Shown: in pieces, positions 62,643 through 64,000 of the stretch
Numbering within the stretch: position 1 is the stretch's first letter
Layout of the letters: each line of letters starts with the position of its first letter
Program-made: the position numbers and the translations under genes
The notes under the pieces: generated by a model
Seen by the model: the letters and a program-made list of their open reading frames with translations, nothing else
Databases searched by the model: none
What the model was told of the DNA's origin: nothing
Origin: Rhizobium sp. WYJ-E13
GTDB lineage: Bacteria > Pseudomonadota > Alphaproteobacteria > Rhizobiales > Rhizobiaceae
Assembly: GCF_018987265.1 (NCBI RefSeq)
Contig: NZ_CP076853.1
Location: 124,001-188,000 of the forward strand
Length of the DNA: 64,000 nucleotides
Reading direction: 5' to 3'

Positions 62643-63008
62643 TTAAAGCGGCCGCTTGTACTGCAACTCGATCTTCACGCCCTCAGGCCCGTAGATGAAT
62701 ACCTGTCCGAGATCAGTATCCGGAATATCGCGATATTCGTAGCGATAGCCGCCGGCTTTGATGCGAGCGAGCGCCGGTTCGAATTCGAAGAGGCTGAAGG
62801 CCACATGATTGAAGATGCCGGGTGGAAAATCACCTGCCCGCTCTGTCAGGCTCAAATGGATCACCGGCTTGTCGTCGAGATAAAGCCAATGGCCGCGCGA
62901 GGAAAAGGGTGGCCGATAGCCTTCCTTCACGCCAAGAATGTTCTCGAAAAAAGCGATCATGGCAGGCGCATCGCGTGTATCGATCGTCACATGGTCCAGA
63001 CGCAGCAT
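62643..63008 (-). CDS. VOC (glyoxalase-like) family protein
   Basis: 121 residues from MLRLDHVTIDTRDAPAMIAFFENILGV at 63008 (GGGAGGGAACG upstream); the frame continues upstream without a site. The VOC pattern is complete: His in LDHVT, RGHWLYLDDKPVIHLSL, NHVAFSLFEFE (His) and GQVFIYGPEGVKIELQY (Glu). Small dimeric metal-dependent enzyme of unknown substrate. Confidence 0.9.
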   Translation of the reverse strand: MLRLDHVTIDTRDAPAMIAFFENILGVKEGYRPPFSSRGHWLYLDDKPVIHLSLTERAGDFPPGIFNHVAFSLFEFEPALARIKAGGYRYEYRDIPDTDLGQVFIYGPEGVKIELQYKRPL

Positions 63009-63096
63009 CGTTCCCTCCCAGGCTGTCGAAGCCGGTCCGATCCTACCGGTTTCGACGCCTTCGGGAAAGCATGTATGCTCAATGAGACCGGCTGGA

Positions 63097-63798
63097 TCAG
63101 AAGTTCTCCGTCCACGGCCGCAACTCCACCTCCTGCGACCAGGCGCTGCGGTGCTGCAGCAGCACGTCGATATAGGACTGCGCAATCGCATCGGGCGAAA
63201 GCGTACCGTCGGGCTTGTCTTCCCTATCCGGCCTTGTGGCGGAGCGCACGGCACCGTCAATGATGAAATGCGCCACATGGATCCCGAGCGGCCCAAGCTC
63301 GCGGGCGGCACTCTGCGCCAGTCCGCGCAACGCGAATTTCCCCATGGCAAAAGGCGCCGATTGTGCATAGCCCTTGATGCTGGCCGTCGCCCCTGTCAGC
63401 AGGATCGCGCCGCGCCCCCGGGGGATCATGCGTTTTGCAGCCTGTTGCGTGACGAGGAATCCGCCGAAGGCACTCGTCGCAATCGCCTGTTCCACGTCGG
63501 CAGGATCCAGATCGGCAATCGGCCCGCGCACGCGACCGCTGGCATTATAGATCACGATATCGGGCTCGCCGATTTCGGCATCGACACGTTCGAACAGTGC
63601 CGAAACTGCCGCCGGCTGCGCGGCATCGGTGGCGAAAGCCTTGGCTCCTGTTTCATCGAGCAACGGCCCGAGCTTGCCGATATTGCGCGCTGCAAGGCCG
63701 ACCTTCACGCCGCGTTCTGAAAGCTTGCGGGCGAGCGAACCACTGATGCCGGAACCGGCGCCGACGATCAGCGCGCTGCGATAGGGAAACTCGACCAT
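63097..63798 (-). CDS. SDR-family protein with Phe in place of the catalytic Tyr
   Basis: 233 residues. The Rossmann start ALIVGAGSGISGSLARKL has the GxxxGxG cofactor motif; IYNASGR (NAS in place of NAG) and LLTGATASIKG follow. In most SDR enzymes the catalytic motif is YxxxK, but here the matching site reads FAMGK (SAPFAMGKFALRG), so Tyr is Phe. GPLGIHVAHFIIDGAV follows as usual. Hence it may be non-catalytic or use another mechanism. Preceded by GAAGGAGAAGATCTC. Confidence 0.85.
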   Translation of the reverse strand: MVEFPYRSALIVGAGSGISGSLARKLSERGVKVGLAARNIGKLGPLLDETGAKAFATDAAQPAAVSALFERVDAEIGEPDIVIYNASGRVRGPIADLDPADVEQAIATSAFGGFLVTQQAAKRMIPRGRGAILLTGATASIKGYAQSAPFAMGKFALRGLAQSAARELGPLGIHVAHFIIDGAVRSATRPDREDKPDGTLSPDAIAQSYIDVLLQHRSAWSQEVELRPWTENF

Positions 63799-63876
63799 GA
63801 GATCTTCTCCTTCGGATGAACCTTTGGGAGAAGTAGGCAGTCCCGGCCTTCCAAAAAACGGCCGGCCTGAAATATT

Positions 63877-64000
63877 TCACTCCTTGGGGGCGTCGATCGA
63901 AAGCCCGCAGATGCGCGAGAGATAGGCGAGCGGCAGTTCCGTTTCCCTGGCCCAGCGGTTGAAGGTCTGTTGGATCAGTTGCTGGTCCTTCTTGCCGGTT
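63877..64000 (-). CDS. C-terminal part of an unidentified gene (right edge)
   Basis: The minus strand reads through the window edge in one frame ending TGA at 63877-63879. The visible tail includes DQQLIQQTFNRWARETELP and LAYLSRICGLSIDAPKE. Only about 40 residues are visible, so no family can be named. The tail lies 78 bases upstream of the SDR start, same strand, so the two may be in one operon. Confidence 0.55.
   Translation of the reverse strand, partial: TGKKDQQLIQQTFNRWARETELPLAYLSRICGLSIDAPKE

Overview
The window looks like chromosomal DNA of an alphaproteobacterium of the Rhizobium/Agrobacterium branch. Supporting signs are a GcrA cell-cycle regulator behind a cluster of GANTC (CcrM) sites, a SAM-II riboswitch in front of metZ, a PodJ-like polarity protein, a long-form PstC, a type-specific dCTP deaminase-like protein of about 363 residues, and a short dispersed repeat of a kind common in rhizobial intergenic DNA. 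Species cannot be fixed from the sequence alone.

Layout. (1) 1-5.7 kb: a sugar catabolism locus on the minus strand (ABC transporter ATPase, periplasmic binding protein, FucU/RbsD mutarotase, aldo/keto reductase, altronate-dehydratase-family protein) with a divergent double-HTH GntR regulator. Two near-identical 23-bp sites in front of the transporter and the enzyme operons are the likely operators. L-fucose or a similar 6-deoxy sugar is the inferred substrate. (2) 5.8-10.1 kb: an MFS exporter, a small glycosyltransferase, and two uncharacterised genes. (3) 10.1-16.15 kb: an accessory island ending at a tRNA-Thr gene. It opens with a junction of two gene fragments, carries an AlpA-like regulator and a CHC2/Toprim-like/VapE primase-helicase followed by a family of repeated 10-12 bp motifs (possible replication origin), then a lower-GC block with a proteasome-like N-terminal-threonine hydrolase convergent with an Abi-alpha/HEPN-like gene pair. 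No integrase is present. I regard the last block as the best candidate for an undescribed (possibly anti-phage) system. (4) 16.3-28 kb: nitronate monooxygenase, a membrane protein, PPK2, then the complete phosphate regulon phoR-pstS-pstC-pstA-pstB-phoU-phoB with a Pho box before pstS. (5) 28-36 kb: gcrA, argD-argF-hslO, apaG, metZ with its SAM-II riboswitch and terminator, dCTP deaminase, tRNA-Gly. (6) 36-50 kb: chemoreceptor, orphan binding protein, TerB, nuclease-like protein, S24 repressor-like protein, LuxR-type response regulator, DUF952-pyrD, MATE exporter, CAP-domain lipoprotein, small membrane proteins, TPR-methyltransferase, YitT, Rrf2 regulator with an AhpD-like enzyme. (7) 50.3-64 kb: ligase-associated helicase and PdeM nuclease, lytic transglycosylase, alpha/beta hydrolase with divergent TetR, DHFR-like protein, TauE/TIGR02186 pair, podJ, a VOC protein, an SDR and a partial gene at the right edge.

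Most genes outside the island are ordinary core functions. Starts were adjusted by hand wherever an upstream extension lacked a ribosome binding site or family similarity. No similarity searches were run, so family names rest on motif recognition.
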